DNA of 64,000 bases from NCBI GenBank assembly GCA_910587365.1, contig CAJUKJ010000001.1, positions 164,642-228,641 of the forward strand, written 5' to 3'. The position numbers were made by a program, and so were the translations under genes. Below the pieces are notes generated by a model that saw nothing but the letters and a program-made list of their open reading frames with translations, searched no databases and had not been told where the DNA came from. Positions 34,237 through 40,889 of this stretch are shown here, one piece after another. Source of the DNA: an uncultured Christensenellaceae bacterium (GTDB lineage Bacteria; Bacillota; Clostridia; Christensenellales; Borkfalkiaceae). The stretch's first letter is position 1. Every line of letters starts with the position of its first letter.

Positions 34237-34254
34237 ATTTTTGAGAAAATAATT

Positions 34255-35070
34255 ATGACAGAAAAAAATTACGACAATTTTGAATCGGTTGTAGACTATA
34301 ATACCGTTCTTGACGACTTTGAAGGACCTCTTGACCTTTTACTGCACCTTATCAATATTGCGCAGATAAAGATTGAGGATGTTTTCGTTTCAAAAGTCAC
34401 GGAACAATTTTTAGACTACATTGAATTTATGAAAACTCAGCCGCACCGTGACGTTGATAAGGAAAGTGAGTATCTCGCGCTTGCGGCACAAATAATTTAC
34501 ATAAAGTCAAAAAGCATGGTTCCCGTCGTTGAAGTTGCCGGCGAGGAAATGGGTGGAGCCGATGAGGAAGAGCGCGCGCTTATCGAACAGCTTAAACAGC
34601 GCGAATACGAACTTATAAAGGAAGAAACCCCCAAATTAAAAAACCTTGAAACGATAGGATATTATTTTAAAGAACCCGACAATGATTTCAGTAAGGTCAA
34701 AATAGTTTATAAGGATTTTAACGTTCACGCACTTTTAGAAGCGTTTGCAAACCTTATGCTCCGCAATGAAAGTCTTGCGAGGGAAAAGCAAAATATTAAG
34801 GAAATTCCCAAAGACGTTCATACTGTTGAAGAAAAGGTTTCTTTGATAAGGGAGCGGCTTATAGAGCATAAAGAAATTGTTTTTGACAGCTTATTTTCAA
34901 CGTTTTCAAGAAACGAAATAATTACGACGTTCCAAGCCCTTCTTGAAATGTTGAAGCACCAATTTATTATGGTAACGCAAGAAACTTCTTTTGGAACAAT
35001 AAATATTAAACTTAACCCCAATTGGGATTTAAAGGACGTAGTAAATGAACAATTTGACGAATATAATTGA
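34255..35070 (+). CDS. scpA: Segregation and condensation protein A
   Basis: 271-aa kleisin of the SMC-ScpAB condensin. The N-terminal segment VLDDFEGPLDLLLHLINIAQIKI and the C-terminal winged-helix region match the family. It bridges SMC heads and binds ScpB. It overlaps scpB by 26 nt. Confidence 0.96.
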   Translation: MTEKNYDNFESVVDYNTVLDDFEGPLDLLLHLINIAQIKIEDVFVSKVTEQFLDYIEFMKTQPHRDVDKESEYLALAAQIIYIKSKSMVPVVEVAGEEMGGADEEERALIEQLKQREYELIKEETPKLKNLETIGYYFKEPDNDFSKVKIVYKDFNVHALLEAFANLMLRNESLAREKQNIKEIPKDVHTVEEKVSLIRERLIEHKEIVFDSLFSTFSRNEIITTFQALLEMLKHQFIMVTQETSFGTINIKLNPNWDLKDVVNEQFDEYN

Positions 35071-35761
35071 GGCAATCGTCTTTGCATCAGGCGAAGCAGT
35101 GCCGGTAAAATATATAGTTGAAAAGCTTGGGTGTCAGCTTAAAGAAGTAAATGCAGGCATCGGCGAATTAAAAGTAAAGTACAGCGGAGAGTGCGGCATT
35201 CATCTTTTAACGTTTAACGGGAAACTTCAATTTGCGACAAATCCTGCGTACAAGGCACCTGTTTCCGATGTCTTGACCCCTATAAAGGAAAAGGAATTTA
35301 CAAAAACAATCCTCGAATGCGCTGCAATAATTGCCTATAAACAACCCATTACCAAACCCGAACTTGAAGATATAAGGCAAGTAAGCTGTGACTATGCAAT
35401 ACATACTTTGTTAGAACTTGAAATGATAGTCCCTTGCGGTAGAAAGGATGCTGTCGGTAAGCCCATTCTTTACGCCACAACAGATAATTTCCTGAAAAGA
35501 TTTAAGCTAAATTCTATCGATGAGCTTCCCGATTATGACGAGCTTATGGCGCAGATTGCCGAACTTAACAGTTCGCTTTTGGGCGAAGATGAAGAAGATG
35601 CAAATTATTTGTATCATAGGGACGAATACGTAGAAAATGCCGAGGATAAAACCAAAGCAAAGCAAGAACCTGCGCAACCTCAAAAGCCGACAGTAACCGA
35701 AGATGGGTTCGAGCTGCCAGACTTCATATCCGAAGACGACGATATTATTAAAATAGATTGA
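35045..35761 (+). CDS. scpB: Segregation and condensation protein B
   Basis: 238-aa condensin accessory protein with two winged-helix domains (IIEAIVFASGEAVP ... ILECAAIIAYKQPITKPELEDIR). The acidic, low-complexity C-terminal tail (~190-238) is lineage-variable. It works as a dimer with ScpA and SMC. It overlaps scpA and is followed by a terminator. Confidence 0.96.
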   Translation: MNNLTNIIEAIVFASGEAVPVKYIVEKLGCQLKEVNAGIGELKVKYSGECGIHLLTFNGKLQFATNPAYKAPVSDVLTPIKEKEFTKTILECAAIIAYKQPITKPELEDIRQVSCDYAIHTLLELEMIVPCGRKDAVGKPILYATTDNFLKRFKLNSIDELPDYDELMAQIAELNSSLLGEDEEDANYLYHRDEYVENAEDKTKAKQEPAQPQKPTVTEDGFELPDFISEDDDIIKID

Positions 35762-35842
35762 TTTCCGATAATAAATTAAAAGATTGCTTTGTTGAAAATT
35801 TACAAAAGCAGTAATTTTAAAATTAAATAATTTGAATTTATT

Positions 35843-35882
35843 ACCTCGCTAAGTTTAAATATGAAGTCAGCGAGGTATTTTT
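35843..35882 (+). terminator. Terminator after scpB
   Basis: ACCTCGCT (35843-35850) pairs with AGCGAGGT (35869-35876), followed by ATTTTTG. Confidence 0.75.
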
Positions 35883-35928
35883 GTATATTTATTTTTGTGT
35901 TACAAATAATAATAGCGTGAATGAAGCG

Positions 35929-36453
35929 ATGGTATATATTGCCGCAGCAGGTTTTCTGGTTTCGGTTTTTCCCATTTACGTTTTCAATTATATCTATGTA
36001 AATACCGAAGAAAAATACGCAAGCATAAACGTAACACTGTATAGATTTATAAAAGTGTACAACGTAAATACCGTTAAAGATATGCCAAATAAGATGCAGG
36101 TTAACGGCAAGAATAAAGACATAAACTTTAAAACGTTTAAGTTGAATTTTTATAAGATATTCAATATGCTATGTATTTGCAAAGTCGTGCAACTTTCAGA
36201 TTTCGGAATGAAAAACCAAAATAACGCATACGTTGCATTGGCACAAAACGGAGTAACCACTGCGGCTTATAAATTCTTACAAATGAACGGCAATTACTGT
36301 AAATTAAGAAATTATACAATTATAAATGAAGAGCATTCATCAATAAGATATTACGCAAAAGCAGTAACCGTGGTTAACATTTTGGTTATAACAAAAATAT
36401 TTTTAATTTATATATTGGAGAAATTGAATGAACTCAAAAATCAGAAAGCATAA
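35929..36453 (+). CDS. DUF2953-like membrane-anchored protein
   Basis: 174 aa from ATG 35929. The in-frame TTG at 35881 lies in the terminator tail and is unlikely. An N-terminal membrane segment (VYIAAAGFLVSVFPIYVFNYIYV) is followed by a basic soluble domain and a second hydrophobic stretch near the C-terminus. In many clostridia a DUF2953 protein sits exactly between scpB and gerW (ytfJ), and the general shape fits, but sequence similarity is weak. It overlaps gerW by 26 nt. Its role is unknown and probably sporulation-related by context. Confidence 0.55.
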   Translation: MVYIAAAGFLVSVFPIYVFNYIYVNTEEKYASINVTLYRFIKVYNVNTVKDMPNKMQVNGKNKDINFKTFKLNFYKIFNMLCICKVVQLSDFGMKNQNNAYVALAQNGVTTAAYKFLQMNGNYCKLRNYTIINEEHSSIRYYAKAVTVVNILVITKIFLIYILEKLNELKNQKA

Positions 36454-36802
36454 AGAAAAAGAATTTAACGAACCTGCATTGGCAATAGATAAAGTAGCTG
36501 ATGCAAATACTGTAATAGGAAAATCTATTATTACGGTAAGCGGTTCGGAAGTAATTCCTATTTCATCCGTAACAATTGTGAATTTAAGCGGTGGAGGAGA
36601 ATACGGCGATATAAAGACTTTTAAAGAAGCCGACGGCTTCAAGCTTGCCGGCGGAAACGGCACGGTCATTACAGTAAAACCAAAGGGATTTTTAGTTGAC
36701 GACGGTAAGGGATGCAGACTTCTTAAAATGGAAGAAAGCATAGTTGATTCGCTAATAGATAAAACAGGAGAATTAGTTCACAAAATTTCCGACAATGCGT
36801 AA
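36428..36802 (+). CDS. gerW: GerW/YtfJ-family sporulation protein
   Basis: 124-aa small protein of the GerW (YtfJ) family, needed for lysozyme-dependent spore germination steps in Bacillus. The family pattern GKSIITVSGSEVIPISSVTI, a Gly-rich patch and VTVKPKGFLV are seen (GTVITVKPKGFLVDDGKG). The Shine-Dalgarno is ttggaga. The end overlaps the following carboxypeptidase gene by 8 nt. Confidence 0.92.
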   Translation: MNSKIRKHKEKEFNEPALAIDKVADANTVIGKSIITVSGSEVIPISSVTIVNLSGGGEYGDIKTFKEADGFKLAGGNGTVITVKPKGFLVDDGKGCRLLKMEESIVDSLIDKTGELVHKISDNA

Positions 36803-37814
36803 ATCCTTTTTATGTTTACTTTGCATATCAATAGTTGCTGCTACAACATTTTCAACAATGCACCTACAAAATAAAGACGCTTATGCAAGCGCACAGGCAG
36901 AAATCGCAATGGAACTTACTACGGGTACAGTACTTTACGAGGGAAATGCCGACGCAAAATTGCCAATGGCAAGCACAACTAAAATTCTAACGGCAATTAT
37001 AATTATTGAAGACTGTAACCTTGATGAAATTATTACCGTTGCCGACAAAGCCGTAGGTGCAGAGGGTTCAAGCATATACCTGAAAAAAGACGAACAAATA
37101 GATATCCGCGATTTGCTTTACGGACTTATGCTCAGATCCGGTAACGACAGCGCGGCGGCACTTGCTATACATCATAGCGGTTCTATTGAAAAATTTGCCG
37201 AAGTTATGAATGCGCGGGCTAAGTTAATAGGGGCAGAAAACTCAAACTTTAAAAATCCAAGCGGTTTACCTGACGGAGAACACTATACGACGGCAAGAGA
37301 TTTATGTAAAATTGCCTGTCACGCAATGAATAATGAAATTTTCAGTCAAATCGTTTCAACAAAAAGCTATACGGGCAAATTCAGAAGTTATGCTAATAAA
37401 AATAAAATGCTTAGCAGCTATGAAGGCGCAAACGGCGTAAAAACAGGTTATACGGTAAAAGCAGGTAGATGTCTTGTTTCATCTGCAAAGAGAAATGGCA
37501 TGGACGTTGTATGCGTCGTTTTAAACTGTCCAGATATGTATGACCGCAGCGGAGATATTTTAGATAATTGTTTTAAATGCTTTAAACTGCTAAAATTGGA
37601 TACAGAAAAAGTATTTATGTGTGGCAATGTACTTTGTAAATTAAACAAAAGCGAAAATATAGTGGTAAAAAGCAAAGGGAAATTAGGTTTTTTAGTAAAA
37701 TCATTACCAAATCAAAACGTAATTCATAACGGAGAACCCATTGCAGAACTTGAAATTTATAATGAAAAAGACTTGCTTTTTACAAGAAAATTATATAGTA
37801 TATTAAGTAATTAA
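36795..37814 (+). CDS. D-Ala-D-Ala carboxypeptidase (second PBP5-family enzyme)
   Basis: 339-aa exported S11 peptidase. Signal peptide: residues 1-~30 (SFLCLLCISIVAATTFSTM). Catalytic motifs are STTK (Ser60-Lys63), SGN (~115) and KTG (~215). It is shorter than the paralogue at 29339, with a reduced C-terminal beta domain. Coupling with gerW suggests a DacF/DacB-type role in spore cortex. Confidence 0.93.
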   Translation: MRKSFLCLLCISIVAATTFSTMHLQNKDAYASAQAEIAMELTTGTVLYEGNADAKLPMASTTKILTAIIIIEDCNLDEIITVADKAVGAEGSSIYLKKDEQIDIRDLLYGLMLRSGNDSAAALAIHHSGSIEKFAEVMNARAKLIGAENSNFKNPSGLPDGEHYTTARDLCKIACHAMNNEIFSQIVSTKSYTGKFRSYANKNKMLSSYEGANGVKTGYTVKAGRCLVSSAKRNGMDVVCVVLNCPDMYDRSGDILDNCFKCFKLLKLDTEKVFMCGNVLCKLNKSENIVVKSKGKLGFLVKSLPNQNVIHNGEPIAELEIYNEKDLLFTRKLYSILSN

Positions 37815-37837
37815 ATTTATTTTTTACGGAACTATAT

Positions 37838-38536
37838 ATGAGAATCAATAAGTATCTTGCAGCTTCGGGAGTTGCTTCCAGACGGGAATGCGATAAGTTA
37901 ATACAGGAAGGCAAAGTTAAAATTAACGGTAAACAGGCACAATTGGGAGCAGAGGTTGGAGAAGACGACCAGGTTTCAGTTAATGGGACAGTTGTATCTG
38001 TCAAAAAGAATGAATATTATATTTTAAATAAGCCTAAGGGATATATTTGCAGTGTCTCCGATGATAAGGGAAGAAAAACTGTTATGGATTTAATGCCGAA
38101 TGGCGTAGGAAGAATTTATCCCGTCGGCAGATTGGATTACGATAGTGAAGGATTGCTGATATTAACAACCGATGGAGCATTAGCACAACATTTAACACAT
38201 CCGTCAAATGAAGTACCTAAAACTTATCTCGTTAAAATCGAAGGTACTATTACGGAAAATGCGCTTAACCCTATAAGAAGCGGCATTGAAATTGACGGTT
38301 ATGTTACTAAAAAGTGCAAAGCACACATAGTAGAAACCAATAAAGAATATACTAAAATTCATATTACTTTAATTGAAGGCAAAAACAGAGAAATAAGAAA
38401 AATGTTTGAAGCAATAGGAAAAAACGTTACTCTGTTAAAGCGTATAAAGGTCGGAGAATTGTCGCTTCGAGGACTTGACAGAGGTTCTTACAGAAAATTA
38501 AGCAAACAGGAAATAGCTTATCTTATGGGTATATAA
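37838..38536 (+). CDS. rluB: 23S rRNA pseudouridine synthase (RluB family)
   Basis: 232-aa RsuA/RluB-type enzyme. An N-terminal S4 domain (MRINKYLAASGVASRRECDK) precedes the catalytic domain with GRLDYDSEGLLILTTDG (catalytic Asp) and EGKNREIRKMFEAIG. The group modifies helix 89 of 23S rRNA (B. subtilis RluB) or 16S rRNA (RsuA); the close sequence and the scpB neighbourhood favour RluB. No strong Shine-Dalgarno is seen. Confidence 0.93.
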   Translation: MRINKYLAASGVASRRECDKLIQEGKVKINGKQAQLGAEVGEDDQVSVNGTVVSVKKNEYYILNKPKGYICSVSDDKGRKTVMDLMPNGVGRIYPVGRLDYDSEGLLILTTDGALAQHLTHPSNEVPKTYLVKIEGTITENALNPIRSGIEIDGYVTKKCKAHIVETNKEYTKIHITLIEGKNREIRKMFEAIGKNVTLLKRIKVGELSLRGLDRGSYRKLSKQEIAYLMGI

Positions 38537-38541
38537 AATGT

Positions 38542-38570
38542 GAACGGGGTTTTTTATTAAAACTCCGTTC
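38542..38570 (+). terminator. Terminator after rluB
   Basis: GAACGGGGTTTT / AAAACTCCGTTC (one G.T), 5-nt loop. Confidence 0.7.
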
Positions 38571-38608
38571 TCATTTATATTAATATTATTGAAAATAGAA
38601 AGTTGTAA

Positions 38609-38643
38609 AAAAAGCTAAAAGTAATTTAAACTTTTAGCTTTTT
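38609..38643 (-). terminator. Terminator after lexA
   Basis: AAAAAGCTAAAAG (38609-38621) / CTTTTAGCTTTTT (38631-38643). T-runs on both strands; it probably serves lexA on the minus strand. Confidence 0.8.
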
Positions 38644-38651
38644 ACTGTTAT

Positions 38652-39233
38652 TTAAATATTTCTTATTAATCCAACGACCTTTCCTAGTATCGAAACATTT
38701 TCAAAAATGAAGTCTTCCATAGTACTGTTTTCAGGATGAAGGATGATTTTTCCGTCGCGTTTAAAAAATCTTTTAACCGTCGCACTGTCATCAACAAGAG
38801 CAACAACAATATCGCCGTTATCTGCTGTTTCCTGTCTTTGTACGACAATTTTATCGCCATCAAACATACCGATATCAATCATTGAGTCGCCGTGTACATT
38901 TAGCATAAATAAATCTTGTCCGGAAAAAATATTACCGGGAAGGGAATAGCACCCATCATAATTTTCAGTTGCAAATATTGGTTGACCCGCAGCAACAGTG
39001 CCAATCAAAGGAACGGTAACAACATTTTGTTTTAAAGAAACTGCACGCTTTTTGTTGTCTGCCTTTTTGAGAATACCACGTTCGGTTAACTCATTTATAT
39101 AAGAGAAAGCAGTAGCGGTAGACTTCAATTCACATGCTTTGCAAATTTCCCTTACTGTGGGCGCATAGCCGTTCTCTGATATAAACTTCAAAATAAAATT
39201 AAAAACAAGCTCACTTTTGTCTACACGTTTCAT
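38652..39233 (-). CDS. lexA: LexA, SOS repressor
   Basis: 193-aa repressor. The N-terminal winged helix (YAPTVREICKACELKSTATA) precedes the autocleavage site Ala82-Gly83 (in VAAGQP) and the S24 peptidase dyad Ser117 (HGDSM) and Lys154 (ATVKRF). The Shine-Dalgarno is aaggag. The promoter overlaps an AAAC-N4-GTTT dyad, likely its own operator. It is divergent from an eight-cysteine protein gene. Confidence 0.95.
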   Translation of the reverse strand: MKRVDKSELVFNFILKFISENGYAPTVREICKACELKSTATAFSYINELTERGILKKADNKKRAVSLKQNVVTVPLIGTVAAGQPIFATENYDGCYSLPGNIFSGQDLFMLNVHGDSMIDIGMFDGDKIVVQRQETADNGDIVVALVDDSATVKRFFKRDGKIILHPENSTMEDFIFENVSILGKVVGLIRNI

Positions 39234-39254
39234 AATGTGTTAACTCCTTAATTT

Positions 39255-39284
39255 ATTATAACATAATATTTATTAAAAAATCAA
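39255..39284 (-). promoter_or_regulatory. Promoter of lexA
   Basis: Minus strand TTGATT (39284-39279), 18-nt spacer, TATAAT (39260-39255). Confidence 0.65.
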
Positions 39285-39294
39285 ACGTTCGTTT
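39283..39294. promoter_or_regulatory. Candidate LexA operator
   Basis: AAAC-GTTC-GTTT, a dyad with the spacing of the Gram-positive SOS box (GAAC-N4-GTTC) but with A and T outer bases. It overlaps the lexA -35 and lies just upstream of the divergent small gene. Confidence 0.5.
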
Positions 39295-39352
39295 AATATT
39301 TTTTGCTTGTTTTTATTTAATTTTTATATTATAATAATTTTAGAGGTGTAAA

Positions 39353-39532
39353 ATGAAAGAACAAAAGGGGCAGAGGTGTGTTCTGTATGAAAGAGAATGT
39401 ATAGGATGTATGGAATGTGAAATCTGCGATATCGACCCGAATAAAATATGTGATAACTGCGGTAAATGTTTAAATATTCAAGATGATGCTGTAATTAAGA
39501 TTGACAAAATAATTTTAAAGGATGACGAATAA
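39353..39532 (+). CDS. Eight-cysteine ferredoxin-like miniprotein
   Basis: 59-aa protein with Cys at 9, 16, 19, 22, 25, 33, 36 and 39. These form CxxCxxCxxC followed by CxxCxxC, enough to hold one or two iron-sulfur clusters or zinc. The middle reads CEICDIDPNKICDNCGKC. The Shine-Dalgarno is gaggtg, 4 nt before the ATG. It is divergent from lexA across a shared regulatory region with the SOS-box-like dyad, so it may be DNA-damage-regulated. I recall similar small Cys-rich ORFs beside clostridial lexA genes but know no function. Its last codons form one arm of the convergent terminator. Confidence 0.75.
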   Translation: MKEQKGQRCVLYERECIGCMECEICDIDPNKICDNCGKCLNIQDDAVIKIDKIILKDDE

Positions 39533-39553
39533 TCGCCATCCTTTAAAATTATT
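39508..39553. terminator. Bidirectional terminator between the miniprotein and the recombinase
   Basis: Perfect 17-bp stem AATAATTTTAAAGGATG / CATCCTTTAAAATTATT. It overlaps the 3' ends of both convergent genes. Confidence 0.85.
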
Positions 39554-40598
39554 CATCATCACGTTTTAATTTGACTTTTCCCGCAACAGCGCGTCTGTTA
39601 TCGTCACTAATAGCGGCGTAATGCTTTCTTGTAGTATTTACGTCCCTATGGCCTAAAACGTCGGCAACAATATAAATATCGCCTGTCGCCTTATAAAGTT
39701 GAGTACCGTAGGTGGAGCGTAGCTTATGAGGCGATATATTTTTAAGCGGGGAAACTATTTTTGCGTATTTATGAACCATATTTTCAACGGCTCTGACAGT
39801 AATTCGGCTTGATTTATTTGAAAGGAAGAGGGCGTCAGGTTCTTTTATAACATCGCAGGTCTGGTCTTTATATTCGATATAACGCTTTAACGCTTCCGCC
39901 ACATCATTGTCGAAATAAAGAATAGACTTGCTGCCGCCTTTTCGTGTTACGATAAAAGAATTATCTTTAAAATTCAAATCTTCATTATTCAAACCAACAA
40001 GTTCACTGATACGAATCCCTGTTCCAAGGAATAACATTAAAATTGCACTGTCGCGGACTTTATTTTTCTCGTGGTAAGACAATTGATGAGGGGTAAGACC
40101 ATAGCCGCTTTCCGCTGTATTTATAATATCAAATACTTCGTCCGAATCAAGACGGATAATCGGTTTTTCATGGAGCTTTGGAGTAGATACTTTTGCTGCA
40201 TTATTAACGCTTATGTAGCCTTTATTAAAGAAATATTTAAACATAGCGCGAACAGAGGACAGTTTTCGTGCTTTGGCTCTGTCATTACAGTTGTGTACTG
40301 TGTCGCAATAGTGGTAGTGAGAGAGGAAGCTTAAAAAATACTCAATATCATTACTTGTAATCTGTTCTAAATCATCCAACGAAATTTCTTTAATAAGCTT
40401 TTTGCCACGATATTTTTTTTCTTGTAAAAAGAAAAAAAATATTTTTAAATCATGTGCATAGTTCAATCTTGTCAAAGTACTTGTCTGACTATCTATACCA
40501 AGAAAATAATCATTACAAAAAGCAGGCAGTTCTTCTAAAAGCCTGTCTATTGTATCCATGTTTTTATTGTTTCTTTTGATGTAAAAATCTTCACTCAT
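39549..40598 (-). CDS. Tyrosine recombinase (XerC/XerD-like)
   Basis: 349-aa integrase-family recombinase. The N-terminal SAM-like core-binding domain (~15-130) precedes the catalytic domain with Arg in GTGIRISEL, Lys in VTRKGGSKS, HKLRSTYGT (His-x-x-Arg), GHRDVNTTRKHY (His and nucleophile Tyr). It is longer than a typical ~300-aa Xer protein, with an extra N-terminal segment. It could be the chromosome-dimer recombinase of this genome or an orphan integrase. No prophage genes adjoin it. The start codon is preceded by a leader with a strong hairpin and no Shine-Dalgarno. Confidence 0.88.
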   Translation of the reverse strand: MSEDFYIKRNNKNMDTIDRLLEELPAFCNDYFLGIDSQTSTLTRLNYAHDLKIFFFFLQEKKYRGKKLIKEISLDDLEQITSNDIEYFLSFLSHYHYCDTVHNCNDRAKARKLSSVRAMFKYFFNKGYISVNNAAKVSTPKLHEKPIIRLDSDEVFDIINTAESGYGLTPHQLSYHEKNKVRDSAILMLFLGTGIRISELVGLNNEDLNFKDNSFIVTRKGGSKSILYFDNDVAEALKRYIEYKDQTCDVIKEPDALFLSNKSSRITVRAVENMVHKYAKIVSPLKNISPHKLRSTYGTQLYKATGDIYIVADVLGHRDVNTTRKHYAAISDDNRRAVAGKVKLKRDDE

Positions 40599-40627
40599 AA
40601 TTTTTTAATGGAAGTAGGAAAATATAT

Positions 40628-40665
40628 CCAACACTTCGTAAAACACAGCTTTTACGAAGTGTTGG
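40628..40665 (-). repeat. Perfect inverted repeat in the recombinase leader
   Basis: 16-bp arms CCAACACTTCGTAAAA (40628-40643) and TTTTACGAAGTGTTGG (40650-40665) with a 6-nt centre. It sits between the predicted promoter and the ATG, so it would form a strong hairpin in the 5' leader. It could be an attenuator or a recombination site (arms plus 6-nt centre resemble a Xer-type core). Confidence 0.75.
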
Positions 40666-40677
40666 GTGTATATAAAT

Positions 40678-40706
40678 AAAATATCATAATTAAGAGCTTT
40701 TGTCAA
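40678..40706 (-). promoter_or_regulatory. Promoter of the tyrosine recombinase
   Basis: Minus strand TTGACA (40706-40701), 17-nt spacer, TATTTT (40683-40678). Confidence 0.55.
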
Positions 40707-40805
40707 GAAAAATTTAATAAATAATCATTAAGACCTATAATTAATTCCGCATAATTTTCTTTATTTTCTTTTTATACTGAAATAGGCTTAACCTTGACAA
40801 AAGCT
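40695..40805. repeat. 13-bp inverted repeats, outward from a 85-bp core
   Basis: AGCTTTTGTCAAG (40695-40707) and CTTGACAAAAGCT (40793-40805) are exact reverse complements. The left copy supplies the recombinase -35. The core between them holds no gene. Confidence 0.6.
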
Positions 40806-40845
40806 TTCTTCAAGTTAACAGTAAACCGCATTATGTCTGACATAG

Positions 40846-40883
40846 TACAACAAATCGGAGTTAATTAACTCCGATTTGTTGTA
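40846..40883 (-). terminator. 38-bp perfect palindrome after glgP
   Basis: TACAACAAATCGGAGTTAA followed directly by its exact reverse complement with no spacer. It lies 7 nt beyond the glgP stop and is probably its terminator, although no long T-run follows. Confidence 0.65.
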
Positions 40884-40889
40884 TTTTAT

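Noticed and set aside
39549..40598. Tyrosine recombinase as integrase of the phage relic at 30.5-32 kb
   Set aside because: It is ~7.5 kb away with housekeeping genes between, and no attachment-like repeats were found at the relic edges.
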